A stretch of DNA of 64,000 bases, from positions 186,001-250,000 of the forward strand of contig DATHDS010000014.1 in NCBI GenBank assembly GCA_035318925.1, written 5' to 3'. Source of the stretch: VAXT01 sp035318925 (lineage in GTDB: Bacteria > Actinomycetota > Thermoleophilia > Gaiellales > Gaiellaceae). Below the pieces are notes generated by a model. It saw nothing but the letters and a program-made list of their open reading frames with translations. It made no database searches and was not told where the DNA came from. Numbering within the stretch: the stretch's first letter is position 1; each line of letters begins with the position of its first letter. Of the stretch, positions 32,268 through 40,695 are shown in pieces. Made by a program: the position numbers and the translations under genes.

Positions 32268-33002
32268 CTAGCGGGCCGCGACTGTCCGCAGGCGGAAGCC
32301 CCCGTGAAACTCGTACGACGACGTGATCACGCGTAGCGCCTCGCGCGCGGCTCGCTTCGAGATCTCGGCCTCGGCGAGCGGCGCACCGAGCAGGCCCTCG
32401 ATGCCGTGGATCCCCTCACCGGAGAGCGGCAGCGAATCCGCCGCACAGCGTTCGCAGACGGCCCCACCGGCCCGGGGCGAATAGCCGACGAGCGGCCCCT
32501 CCGCCCCACACTCGGCGCAGCTCGTCAGGTGGGGCAGGTAGCCGGACAGCCAGAGTAGCTTCAGCTGGAACGAGAGGACGAGCGGATCGAGCGGCGGTTC
32601 CGCGGCACGCACCTCGGCCTCGTCGAGCACGTCGAGGAAGCGCGTCAGGGCCTCGAACGCTTTCGCGCTCCGCTCCTGCTCGGTGAAGAGCCGCAGCATC
32701 GCCTCGAGCCCGATGAGGCCGACCGAGAGCCGATAGGGCTCCTCGCGCGCCTCGCGATGGGGGCGGACGAGCGACGCGCCGGTGACCGTGGCCAGCTCGC
32801 CGCCTCCCTGGTGCAGCATCAACTCGACGTGGCTCAGCGGCTCGAGCCGCGCGCCGAAGCGCGACTTCGTTCGCCGGATGCCCTTCGCGACCGCTCCCAC
32901 CCGCCCCCGTTCGAGGGTGTACAGATGGAGCACCCGGTCGGCCTCGCCAAAACGGATCGAACGCAGGACGACGGCCTCGGTCTTGTAGCCGCGTCCAGCC
33001 AT
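32268..33002 (-). CDS. recO: DNA repair protein RecO
   Basis: A 244-residue protein. The N-terminal OB fold has KTEAVVLRSIRFGEADRVLHLYT and VAKGIRRTKSRFGARLEPLSHVELML. The C-terminal part carries the zinc motif as TSCAECGAEGP and GGAVCERCAAD (four Cys). RecO, with RecR, loads RecA onto SSB-coated single-strand DNA in gap repair. It sits upstream of the secreted protein and glyQS, in keeping with the recO-glyQ-glyS-ppsR-ppdK order seen in several phyla. Confidence 0.93.
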   Translation of the reverse strand: MAGRGYKTEAVVLRSIRFGEADRVLHLYTLERGRVGAVAKGIRRTKSRFGARLEPLSHVELMLHQGGGELATVTGASLVRPHREAREEPYRLSVGLIGLEAMLRLFTEQERSAKAFEALTRFLDVLDEAEVRAAEPPLDPLVLSFQLKLLWLSGYLPHLTSCAECGAEGPLVGYSPRAGGAVCERCAADSLPLSGEGIHGIEGLLGAPLAEAEISKRAAREALRVITSSYEFHGGFRLRTVAAR

Positions 33003-33023
33003 CGCCTCAAGTCTAGAGAGGCC

Positions 33024-33284
33024 CTAGCGGGCGGGAGCGCGCCGCCGTGCGATCTCTTGTCCTCTCCGATCCCGATAGACGCAGTCGTAGCCGGGAGGAG
33101 CAAACGTGAAGTCGATGGTGACGCCGCCTCGCAGCAGACGCTCCGGCGTTCCGGGTGGAGTCGACGCGCACTGGGTCATGACGGTGTTGACGCGCACAGA
33201 GAACCACGCTCCGGAAAGGACTGCGAGAACCGAGAGGAGCAACACCGCAAGTCCCGCCGGTTTCACAAGTCGCCTCGCGTTCAC
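33024..33284 (-). CDS. Small membrane-anchored or secreted protein
   Basis: 86 residues from GTG 33284. One hydrophobic segment (about 9-27, LAVLLLSVLAVLSGAWF) after Arg/Lys residues suggests an N-in anchor or an uncleaved signal. The outer part has a Cys pair (TQCAST and YDCVYRD) and a Gly-Pro-rich middle. No family recognised. It lies 13 bases after the first L,D-transpeptidase gene on the same strand and 21 bases before recO, so it could be part of a cell-envelope unit. Confidence 0.55.
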   Translation of the reverse strand: MNARRLVKPAGLAVLLLSVLAVLSGAWFSVRVNTVMTQCASTPPGTPERLLRGGVTIDFTFAPPGYDCVYRDRRGQEIARRRAPAR

Positions 33285-33297
33285 GCCACACGAGCCG

Positions 33298-34398
33298 CTA
33301 GGAGATGTGAACCGGCGTGCCGAGCGGCATCAGCCGGAAGAGCCGCATGATCGAGGCGTTGCGCATGCGGACGCAGCCGTGTGAGACGTGGCCGGGGAGG
33401 ATCTGCGGCTCATTCGTCCCGTGGATGCCGATGAATCCGCCGCCCGCCCAATCGGTGAGGACGGCCGAGCGGGCGTTCAGGCCGAAGGCCCGCGGCCCGT
33501 ACGCCGGCACGGAGTAGCCCTGAAGCTTCTCGCGGATGTAGAAATCGCCCCGTGGCGTGGGCCACCGCGGCTGCCCGACGCCGACCATCGCGCTGAAGAT
33601 CGGCCTGCCCCGCTTGTAGAGCGTCGCCCGCATGCGGCTCTGGACAATCGTCAGCCGCGTATGGATCGTCTGGAAGGCCCCGAGGGACCCGCGGGGCACC
33701 CAGCCGGTCGAGCCGTTCGGCAGGATCGCCAGCCTGATCCGGACCCACGACGGCCCGTTGCGGTACTGGATGCTGTCCAGGACCTGAATCGCATTTCGGT
33801 AGAACTCCGGGGTCCGAAAGGAAATCACGGAAAGCCTGTGGGCGAGGCGCGTCGGGCCCGAGCGAGCGACCGTGCGATGCCGCACGAGGGCCCACCGATA
33901 GGTCTCCGTCGACCTGTCGCTGAGCACGAACCGCTTCGGGTAGACACCCGGCGGGTTCGTGGACCCTGGCGGAGGCTTGTTCGCCCGCCCGACGTGGATC
34001 ACGAGCGTCCGCTGAACCTGGCCGACCGGCGCGTCGATGGACGCGGTGAAGGTCACCCGGTACTCGCCGACCTGCGTCCGGGACGGAGTCCATCTGAACT
34101 TCGCGGTCGCCGGGTTTCCGTCGGTGTACGTCAAAACAGCGCCCTGCGGCACTGAGGCGGCCGTCCTGATCCGAGCGCCGACATTCGGAGCGACTGTGCT
34201 CGCGGCGAAGCTGACCGAGAGCTGCGTCTTCGCCGCAACCCCCAGCACGGCTCCCTCGGGCGGCGTCGGAGCGATCCACGAGACGACGGCATCCGTGTGA
34301 GCCGGAATCGCCGACCCGGGCGCGAGCACGCCAACGGCAGCCGCAGCGATCGCAACGACGGAAGCCCGCCTCAATGTGCGTACCCAGGAGATCATCAT
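33298..34398 (-). CDS. L,D-transpeptidase (YkuD family), copy 1
   Basis: A 366-residue protein with a signal/anchor (hydrophobic 12-30). An Ig-like domain (about 38-140) and a middle region with SH3-like residues ILPNGSTGWVPRGSLGAF (about 220-240) precede the C-terminal YkuD catalytic domain (about 245-365). The active site is complete: HGTNEP followed by HVSHGCVRMRN with the nucleophilic Cys. Such enzymes make 3-3 peptidoglycan cross-links or attach proteins. It is a close relative of the neighbouring copy 2. ATG 34395 is an equally likely start. Confidence 0.92.
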   Translation of the reverse strand: MMISWVRTLRRASVVAIAAAAVGVLAPGSAIPAHTDAVVSWIAPTPPEGAVLGVAAKTQLSVSFAASTVAPNVGARIRTAASVPQGAVLTYTDGNPATAKFRWTPSRTQVGEYRVTFTASIDAPVGQVQRTLVIHVGRANKPPPGSTNPPGVYPKRFVLSDRSTETYRWALVRHRTVARSGPTRLAHRLSVISFRTPEFYRNAIQVLDSIQYRNGPSWVRIRLAILPNGSTGWVPRGSLGAFQTIHTRLTIVQSRMRATLYKRGRPIFSAMVGVGQPRWPTPRGDFYIREKLQGYSVPAYGPRAFGLNARSAVLTDWAGGGFIGIHGTNEPQILPGHVSHGCVRMRNASIMRLFRLMPLGTPVHIS

Positions 34399-34469
34399 TT
34401 GTCGGCCCCAGAGCCGAAGCTCGGAAACAAGTCTATCGGCCTCGTCGGACCCCTGCTTAAGGCCCCCTG

Positions 34470-35531
34470 TCAGTTGATCGTGACCGGCGTCCCGAGCGGC
34501 ATCAGGCGGGCGAGACGCAGAACCGCGTGGTTCGGCATGCGGATGCAGCCGTGCGAGACCTGGCCGGGAAGGATCTCGGGCTCGTTGGTGCCGTGAATGC
34601 CGATGAAGCCTCCTCCGGGCCAGTCGGTCAGAACCGAAGAGCGCGCGTTCGTCCCGAAGGCGATCGGCCCGTAGATGAGGTCCGAGAAGCCGGTGATGCG
34701 CTCGCGGACATAGAAGTCGCCGGCGGGCGTCGGCCAGTACGGCTTGCCGACGCCGACGCGGGTCCTGAAGACCGCGGCGCCGCGCCGGTAGAGCGTGGCC
34801 GTGAACAGCGTGCGGTCGACGACGAGGTGCGTCCAGATCTTGTGGAAGGGGCCGAGAGCGTTTCTCGGAACCCAGCCGGTCGACCCGTTCGGCAGCTTCG
34901 GAAGACGGACCTGAACCCAGTATTCACCGTTCGCGTTGATCTGCCCGGTCCGGGCCAGCACGAGGTTGTTGGTGAATTCAGGCGTGAGGGGACGCAGACG
35001 CATGATCGCCCTGGCGTTCCCGCTCGGTCGCGTGCGGGCTGCGACCTTGTCCTCGACGTAGGCCCAACGGGCGAGGCCGTCCGGCCCGCCCAGCGAGAAG
35101 GGGTCATTGGCGCCCGGCGTAATCGACGGCTCCACGTACACGAGGAGGCTGCGCGGACGCGCATAGGTATGCGGCAGGTCACGCGTCTCGGCCGTGAAGG
35201 TCAGCACGTGCTCTCCCACCTGGTCGGCTGCCGGAGTCCAGGTGAGCGTCGCCAGGCCGGGCTTTCCGTACGCGGCCGCGAAGGACGCCCCTGCGGGGAG
35301 CTTGCGCTTCCCGATCAGGACGAGCTGAGGCTGGGTGCTCGCCGCCGCCAGCTCGACCGTGAACACCTCACCGGCCGTCACGGTGAACGAGCCTCCGTCC
35401 CGCGGCGTCGGCGTCTGCCACGAGAGCGCGAGCTTTGGGCCTCGCGCCGTCCCTGCCCCGGCGCCCACGACGAGGAAGAGCGCCGCGAGCAACGCGAGCG
35501 CCGCCGTCGTTCCGTGAAATCGCTTCCTCAT
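34470..35531 (-). CDS. L,D-transpeptidase (YkuD family), copy 2
   Basis: 353 residues from ATG 35531, next to a GAGAGGG ribosome binding site. Architecture matches copy 1: signal peptide, an Ig-like domain (about 35-140), a linker with LPNGSTGWVPRNALGPF and a YkuD domain ending HGTNEPEILPGQVSHGCIRM with the catalytic Cys. Identity to copy 1 is high over the catalytic half and lower in the N-terminal domain, indicating a tandem duplication followed by divergence of the outer domain. Copy 1 lies 71 bases downstream. Confidence 0.92.
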   Translation of the reverse strand: MRKRFHGTTAALALLAALFLVVGAGAGTARGPKLALSWQTPTPRDGGSFTVTAGEVFTVELAAASTQPQLVLIGKRKLPAGASFAAAYGKPGLATLTWTPAADQVGEHVLTFTAETRDLPHTYARPRSLLVYVEPSITPGANDPFSLGGPDGLARWAYVEDKVAARTRPSGNARAIMRLRPLTPEFTNNLVLARTGQINANGEYWVQVRLPKLPNGSTGWVPRNALGPFHKIWTHLVVDRTLFTATLYRRGAAVFRTRVGVGKPYWPTPAGDFYVRERITGFSDLIYGPIAFGTNARSSVLTDWPGGGFIGIHGTNEPEILPGQVSHGCIRMPNHAVLRLARLMPLGTPVTIN

Positions 35532-35572
35532 GACCCTCTCAGTGTGCATCAGGAAAGTGTGCAGAAAAAGAC

Positions 35573-35600
35573 GACGGAGCGGCCTCTCGGCCGCTCCGTC
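35573..35600 (-). terminator. Intrinsic terminator after the sigma-factor operon
   Basis: Perfect 12-base arms (GACGGAGCGGCC and its complement) with a four-base loop. On the minus strand they are followed by GTCTTTTTCTGC, a U-run. It lies 22 bases after the small membrane protein gene and ends the transcript from the O-antigen-ligase-like gene, before copy 2 of the L,D-transpeptidase. Confidence 0.85.
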
Positions 35601-35621
35601 GCTTTCGTGAATTGGCTCGTC

Positions 35622-36041
35622 CTAGCCGGTGAACGGCGGCTTGCGGAAGCGGGCGCCCTTCGCCTTCTTGATCTTCGTGCACTTGCCGTGCACGCGCCTC
35701 GTGCCCTTACGGCACTTCTTCCTGGGCTTGCTGTACTGGTCGCGCGCGGCCGACTTGTGGACCTGGGTGACGCCGTGCACGTGCACGATGCGCCTTGCCT
35801 TCGCCACAGCCTGGCCGGCCCCCGTCGCGGCATAGCTGAAACCGCCGGTCGAGCCGAGTGCCGTGAGCATGGCAACGGCAATCGCGGAGACGAACGCCAC
35901 TCTGACCCCGCCCCGCGCACGACGCCCGTCCTGGTGGACGCGCGCCTCGAGTCGATGGACGAGCTCGCTGCTGGGCTCGGGACGGCTAGCCCGGAGCTCG
36001 GCCTCGAGGCTCGTCTCCCGATTTCTTCGCCAAGATCGCAT
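35622..36041 (-). CDS. Single-span membrane protein next to a sigma factor (possible anti-sigma-like protein)
   Basis: 139 residues from ATG 36041, about eight bases after an AGGGAGG ribosome binding site. Residues 1-50 are charged and cytoplasmic-looking (SWRRNRETSLEAELRASRPE). One membrane helix lies near 50-72. The outer part is short and very basic (KPRKKCRKGTRRVHGKCTK with two Cys). The gene order, sigma factor then single-span membrane protein, is that of sigma/anti-sigma pairs, but no zinc anti-sigma motif (HxxxCxxC) is present. The basic tail could bind cell-wall polymers. Confidence 0.6.
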   Translation of the reverse strand: MRSWRRNRETSLEAELRASRPEPSSELVHRLEARVHQDGRRARGGVRVAFVSAIAVAMLTALGSTGGFSYAATGAGQAVAKARRIVHVHGVTQVHKSAARDQYSKPRKKCRKGTRRVHGKCTKIKKAKGARFRKPPFTG

Positions 36042-36085
36042 TCTCTTGAATCCTCCCTGCAGTCGATGTCGTCCTTGCACACCTA

Positions 36086-36595
36086 CTACCGCCCCGCCTG
36101 CGATTTCCTTACAGGCGCCGCCTCGCCGCCTTCGAGGTGGGCGCGCAGCCGGCCGAGAGCGCGGTGAAGCGCAACTTCGATCGCATTCGTCTTGGCGCCT
36201 TGCAACGCGGCGATCTGGCGTGCCGTGAGATCGGCGCCGTAGCGAAGGGCGATCAGCTCACGATCGCGCTCCTCGAGGCGTCCGACGGCGGCCGAGAGAG
36301 CGATCCCGCGCAGCGTGTCCTCCTCGAGATCTCGGTGATCGGCGGTCTCCAGGTGCTCGGACGAGAGCTCGAGCGAAATCGGCCGTCCTTCGATGCAGCG
36401 CCGTGCGATGCCGATCAGCCACGCGGCCGGCTCGCCCTTTCTGGAGTCGTAGCTCTTCTTGTAGCGAAGCGCGCGCTCGAAGGTCTCGCTCGTGATGTCC
36501 TCGGCATCCGGTCCGTCTCCCACGCGGTACGCGACGTAGGAGTAGACCCGCCGGATCAGCGGCTCCGGGTTCGCTAGCGGATCAACGCGAAACAT
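36086..36595 (-). CDS. ECF-type RNA polymerase sigma factor
   Basis: A 169-residue protein from ATG 36595, after a GAGGTGA ribosome binding site. Region 2 spans about 8-70 (VYSYVAYRVGDGPDAEDITSETFERAL, known as the DAEDxxxE/TF pattern in pieces DAEDITSET and FERAL, then EPAAWLIGIARR). Region 4 spans about 98-155 (LEERDRELIALRYGADLTARQIAALQGAKTNAIE, with ALHRALGRLR). The start lies within the last 14 bases of the O-antigen-ligase-like gene, giving translational coupling. Confidence 0.9.
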   Translation of the reverse strand: MFRVDPLANPEPLIRRVYSYVAYRVGDGPDAEDITSETFERALRYKKSYDSRKGEPAAWLIGIARRCIEGRPISLELSSEHLETADHRDLEEDTLRGIALSAAVGRLEERDRELIALRYGADLTARQIAALQGAKTNAIEVALHRALGRLRAHLEGGEAAPVRKSQAGR

Positions 36596-38489
36596 TGCCG
36601 GTCACCTCGAAATCCGTGCTCGCATAGCGGTTGAGCCGCCGGGCCTCTGCCAGCGCGCTCTGGGCCTCGGCGCCCGAGCTGACCAGGGAGAGGTCGTACC
36701 AGAGAGTCCAATCGAGTCGGTCCTTCGAGATCGCCTTCCGGTAGCTCTCGCTGGCTGCATTGTCGTCTCCGCGCGCAGACTGGACGTCGCCCAGCTGACG
36801 CCACGGATCCGGCGACCAGCGCCACCAGCGGGCGGCTTTGTGCGCCTGCGAGGCGGCCTCGTCGTAGCGGCCCTTCGTGAGATCCTCGTCGCTCGCGGCC
36901 AGGGCGCTCGCGCCAATCACGCCGACGAACGCGACCACTGCGAGCGCGAGGCCGACGCCGACCGTTGCAGCACGAACTGCCGGCGACAGAAGGGGCGGTG
37001 CATCACGCCGGTCAGCTGCAGCCAGAAGCGCGGCAGCGCAGGCAAGCGCGGCGATCGTGACCGCCGCCATCTCCCAGTCCCAGTCGACAGAGGCGTGCAC
37101 AAGGAAGGCCCCATAAGCAGCGAGCGCAAGGGGCGCGAGCGGGTGGCCGCGCGCGAGGATCCCTGCGACGAGCGGCGCGCCGAGTGCGAGCAGGAGCAGG
37201 AGCAGCCCCACCGGGCCGAGCTCGGCGAGCACCTCGAGGTAGAGGTTGTGCGCGTCGCGAACCTTGTGCTGGATCGGGCGGTGCTGGTTCCAGTATTGCT
37301 CGTAGGTTCCGGGGCCCGACCCGAGCAGCGGGTGGTCGCGGTAGTCGTGCCAGGCCACGTGCCAGAGCTCCGACCGGTAGCTCCCCGAGAACGTGAAGAG
37401 GCGCTTGTTGAGGTTGACGGGCGTGGAGCCCGAGGTGGTCGTAAACGAGTCGTAGCCCTTCCTCACCAGCGTCACCGGGCCGCCGTAGCGAACGAAGACC
37501 GCGAGCAGGGACGCGACGACGACGACCGCGAGCGCCCCGCTGAAAGCGAGACGCGCCGGCTGCGGAGGAACGATGCGGCGCTCGGCAAGGGCCAAGCCGA
37601 GCGCGACGAGCGCCGACGCGGCGGCGAGCGCGAGCAGGTAGACGGCCAGGCGGTGACCTTCGTGCGACGCCGCCGCGAGCGGAGCGTCTGTGCGCGTGAG
37701 CGCGTCCTGGTGCGACGAGACCAGCACGGCAAGCGCGGAGGCCGGGGCCAGCACGAGCGCCGCGAGGACGAGTTGGAGCCTCCGCGGGTCGACGGCGACG
37801 GCGAGTGCGAAGCCGATCGCCGTCGCGACCCAGGCTCCCCGGCTGAACGTGAAGTAGACGGTCGCAAAGAGCAGGGGCAGCGTCGCGCCCGCGAGCGCTT
37901 TGCCGACGAGGCTCCGCCCGCGGGTCGTGAAACCGAGCGCAAGCAGCGCGCCCATCCCGGCGAAGATCCCGAGGGCGTTCCAGTAGGTGAGCGGTTCCTC
38001 GAGCCGGTACGCGGCAACCGGGTCGAAGACGCCGATCCGCTCGGGGAAGAGCCGCGTCAGGAGGCCCCACCCGGAGGCGAGGAAGATCGCGACCAGAGTG
38101 GCCGCCAGCACGACCGGCGCCGTCGTACGTCGCACGAGCAAGACGAAGGCGGCGAGGACGGCGACGTAGAGGAGCACGCGCTGTCCCTCGAGCACCGTCG
38201 CCGCCGGCTGGTTGCTCCAGGAGAGCGCGAGCCACGTCCAGACGGCGAAGCCGGCGAGCCCACCGAGCGAGGCGAGCGCGAAAGCGGAGGGGCGAACCGC
38301 GTCGCCCAGCACGAGCGCCGCAGCGAGCAGCGTCAGCGCGACGAGCGCTCCCCAGCTCCAGGCGGTCGGGAAGTAGCCACCGTTGTCGAAGGCGATTCCG
38401 GCGAGGCCCAGCCCGACCGCAACCCCAAGGGCCGCCCGCCCAAGCTCGAGACCCGCCGTCCGAGCGACTGCTGCGGACGTGGAGGCCAC
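36582..38489 (-). CDS. O-antigen ligase/polymerase-like membrane protein with C-terminal TPR
   Basis: A 635-residue protein with about 12 membrane helices and a large outer loop (about 330-400). The loop ends in the Wzy_C/O-antigen-ligase signature (YRDHPLLGSGPGTYEQYW, then VRDAHNLYLEVLAELGPVGL). After the last helix (around 540) a cytosolic or outer TPR-like tail has KGRYDEAASQAHKAARWW and SARGDDNAASESYRKAISKD. Such proteins polymerise or ligate lipid-linked glycans. It heads an operon with a sigma factor and a small membrane protein. Confidence 0.85.
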   Translation of the reverse strand: MASTSAAVARTAGLELGRAALGVAVGLGLAGIAFDNGGYFPTAWSWGALVALTLLAAALVLGDAVRPSAFALASLGGLAGFAVWTWLALSWSNQPAATVLEGQRVLLYVAVLAAFVLLVRRTTAPVVLAATLVAIFLASGWGLLTRLFPERIGVFDPVAAYRLEEPLTYWNALGIFAGMGALLALGFTTRGRSLVGKALAGATLPLLFATVYFTFSRGAWVATAIGFALAVAVDPRRLQLVLAALVLAPASALAVLVSSHQDALTRTDAPLAAASHEGHRLAVYLLALAAASALVALGLALAERRIVPPQPARLAFSGALAVVVVASLLAVFVRYGGPVTLVRKGYDSFTTTSGSTPVNLNKRLFTFSGSYRSELWHVAWHDYRDHPLLGSGPGTYEQYWNQHRPIQHKVRDAHNLYLEVLAELGPVGLLLLLLALGAPLVAGILARGHPLAPLALAAYGAFLVHASVDWDWEMAAVTIAALACAAALLAAADRRDAPPLLSPAVRAATVGVGLALAVVAFVGVIGASALAASDEDLTKGRYDEAASQAHKAARWWRWSPDPWRQLGDVQSARGDDNAASESYRKAISKDRLDWTLWYDLSLVSSGAEAQSALAEARRLNRYASTDFEVTGNVSR

Positions 38490-38526
38490 TCTCAGAGGGT
38501 AGTTGCGTTTTCGGCCGGCGAGGCTT

Positions 38527-39348
38527 TCAGAGCTGGCACGTCGGGCAGTACCACGTGCCGCGGCCGCCGGCGCGCGTCTTCTCGATCGGCGTCCCGCAGC
38601 GCGTGCAGGGCTCGCCGGCGCGTCCGTAGGCGCGGAACTCGCGCTGCATCGAGCCTGCCCGGCCGTCGGCGCCGCGGTAGTCCCGCAGCGTCGCGCCCTG
38701 GCGCGCGATTCCGTGCCTCAGCGATTTCCGCACTCCCCGCAGGAGGTCTTGCACCTCGTCGAGCGCCAGGCTCGTCGCGGGACGCAGCGGATGGATCTGG
38801 GCCCACCAGAGCGCCTCGTCGGCGTAGATGTTCCCGACGCCGGCGAACACGCGCTGGTCGAGGAGCACGGCCTTGATCGGCGCCCGGCGCCGCTCGAGGA
38901 CCGCTCGAAACGCCCTCGCCGACAGCCGCCGGTCGAGCACCTCCGCACCGACGCGTGAGGCGAGGTACGGCTCAAGCTCGCCCGGCTCCAGGAGGAGCCA
39001 GGTGCCGAAGCGGCGCACGTCGCGATAGGCGACGTCCGATCCGTTGTCTAATCTGATAACAGCTCTGCGGTACGGATCGGGCGGGCCACCGTCCCGCACG
39101 AGCAGCAGGCTCCCCGTCATCCGGAGGTGAATCAGGAGAACCCGACCGCTCTCGAACCGAACAACCAAATACTTGCCGCGCCGCTCGACCGCTGCGACGA
39201 CCTCGCCGGTCAGCTCGGCGGCGGTCTCCACGGGGTCGTGAGGCCGGGTGAGGCGTGCGTCTCCGATCTCGACGTGCGCGAACGTCCGGCCGACGAGATG
39301 CGGCTCCAGGCCGACGCGGATCGTCTCGACTTCGGGTAGCTCGGGCAC
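38527..39348 (-). CDS. mutM: Formamidopyrimidine-DNA glycosylase / AP lyase
   Basis: A 273-residue protein that removes oxidised purines such as 8-oxoguanine. The N-terminus MPELPEVETIRVGL exposes the catalytic Pro after Met removal, with the Glu that follows. IHLRMTGSLL, the helix-two-turn-helix (FAGVGNIYADEALWWAQIHP), and a C-terminal zinc finger (GEPCTRCGTPIEK and WYCPTCQL) are all intact. Length is normal. It sits between deoA and the O-antigen-ligase-like gene with 20-40 base gaps, possibly on its own promoter. Confidence 0.96.
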   Translation of the reverse strand: MPELPEVETIRVGLEPHLVGRTFAHVEIGDARLTRPHDPVETAAELTGEVVAAVERRGKYLVVRFESGRVLLIHLRMTGSLLLVRDGGPPDPYRRAVIRLDNGSDVAYRDVRRFGTWLLLEPGELEPYLASRVGAEVLDRRLSARAFRAVLERRRAPIKAVLLDQRVFAGVGNIYADEALWWAQIHPLRPATSLALDEVQDLLRGVRKSLRHGIARQGATLRDYRGADGRAGSMQREFRAYGRAGEPCTRCGTPIEKTRAGGRGTWYCPTCQL

Positions 39349-39371
39349 GCCCGGAGCGTAGCCAGGTCCTC

Positions 39372-40670
39372 CTAGGCCAGGGTCTCGAGCACGATCGGTT
39401 GGGGAGGCTGGGGCTCCTCCACGATCGCGATCAGCGTCTGGATCTGCTCGAGCGCCCGGCCGGTGCCGTCCTCGTCCCGTCCGTAGACGACGGCGAGGGT
39501 CTGACCTGTCTCGATCGGATCGCCGCGCTTGGCGAAGCAGCGGATCCCGACCGCGTGGTCGATCGCGTCATCCGTCGTGCGGCGCCCGGCCCCGAGCTCG
39601 AGCGCCACTCGACCGAGCCCGAGTGCGGAGACCTCTCCGACGAAGCCTTCGCGGTCCGCGGTCAGCTCGCGGGTGACCGGTGCGGTCGGCAGGCCGGCCG
39701 AGAGGTCGCCGCCTTGGGCTGCGATCCAGCGTTCGAACATCTCGGCTGCCGATCCGTCGTCGACGGCCTTTTCGGCCCGCTTGACTCCCTCCCCGGCGTC
39801 GATGCCGAGGTCGGAGAGGGCGAGCAGCTGGCCCGTAGCCTGGATCGCGAGCGAGAAGAGGTCGGGCGGGGTCTCCGCGCCGCTGAGCATCGCGCGGACT
39901 TCTTCGATCTCGATCGCGTTGCCGATCGCCCAGCCGAGAGGTTGGTCCATGTCCGTGAGGAGGGCGACGACCTGCCGGCCGGCGCCGCGTCCGAGCTCCT
40001 GCATCGATTCGGCGAGCATCCGCGCGTCGGCCAGCGACTTCATGAAGGCGCCGTTTCCAACCTTCACGTCGAGCACGATCCCCTCGGCGCCCGCGGCGAT
40101 CTTCTTCGACATGATGCTCGCGGCGATCAAGGGGATGCTGTCGACCGTCGCCGTGACGTCGCGGAGCGCGTAGAGGCGCTTGTCGGCGGGCACGAGATCC
40201 GGGGACTGGCCGATGATCGCGAGCCCGATCTCACGAACCTGCGCGATGAACTCCTCGTTCGAGAGCTCGACGCGGAACCCGGAAATCGACTCCAGCTTGT
40301 CGAGGGTGCCGCCCGTGTGGCCCAGCCCGCGCCCGCTCATCTTCCCGAACGGCACCCCGCAGGCGGCGACGAGCGGGCCGACGACGAGCGAGGTCTTGTC
40401 ACCGACGCCGCCGGTCGAGTGCTTGTCGACGACCGTCCGGCCGAGCTCCGCGCGCAGGTCGAGCGTCGAGCCGCTGCGCACGAAGGCCTCCGTCAGGGCG
40501 AGCGTCTCCTCGGCCGAAAGACCGCGGAAGTACACGGCCATGCAGAACGCGGCCAGCTGGTAGTCCGGGATCTCGCCACTGGCATGGCCGCGGACGAGCT
40601 CGTCGATCTCCTCGGGGGTCAGGTGACCGCCGTCGCGCTTGCGCTCGATGAGCTCCGCGGGACGGATCAC
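39372..40670 (-). CDS. deoA: Thymidine/pyrimidine-nucleoside phosphorylase
   Basis: About 432 residues from GTG 40670; the open frame upstream is deoB antisense and not protein-like. VIRPAELIERKRDGGHLTPE, VDKHSTGGVGDKTSLVVGPL (the conserved family signature), KMSGRGLGHTGGTLDKLESI and VLDVKVGNGAFMK are characteristic. It cleaves pyrimidine nucleosides with phosphate to free base and (deoxy)ribose 1-phosphate, which the phosphopentomutase encoded next to it converts to the 5-phosphate. It is 25 bases downstream of deoB on the same strand. Confidence 0.95.
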   Translation of the reverse strand: MIRPAELIERKRDGGHLTPEEIDELVRGHASGEIPDYQLAAFCMAVYFRGLSAEETLALTEAFVRSGSTLDLRAELGRTVVDKHSTGGVGDKTSLVVGPLVAACGVPFGKMSGRGLGHTGGTLDKLESISGFRVELSNEEFIAQVREIGLAIIGQSPDLVPADKRLYALRDVTATVDSIPLIAASIMSKKIAAGAEGIVLDVKVGNGAFMKSLADARMLAESMQELGRGAGRQVVALLTDMDQPLGWAIGNAIEIEEVRAMLSGAETPPDLFSLAIQATGQLLALSDLGIDAGEGVKRAEKAVDDGSAAEMFERWIAAQGGDLSAGLPTAPVTRELTADREGFVGEVSALGLGRVALELGAGRRTTDDAIDHAVGIRCFAKRGDPIETGQTLAVVYGRDEDGTGRALEQIQTLIAIVEEPQPPQPIVLETLA

Positions 40671-40695
40671 GGAAGCGGGGCGGTCGGGTGCCCGG

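Noticed and set aside
36840..38876. A 678-residue plus-strand open frame opposite the O-antigen-ligase-like gene
   Set aside because: It is antisense to a gene with clear membrane helices and ligase motifs; its own composition is that of a shadow frame.
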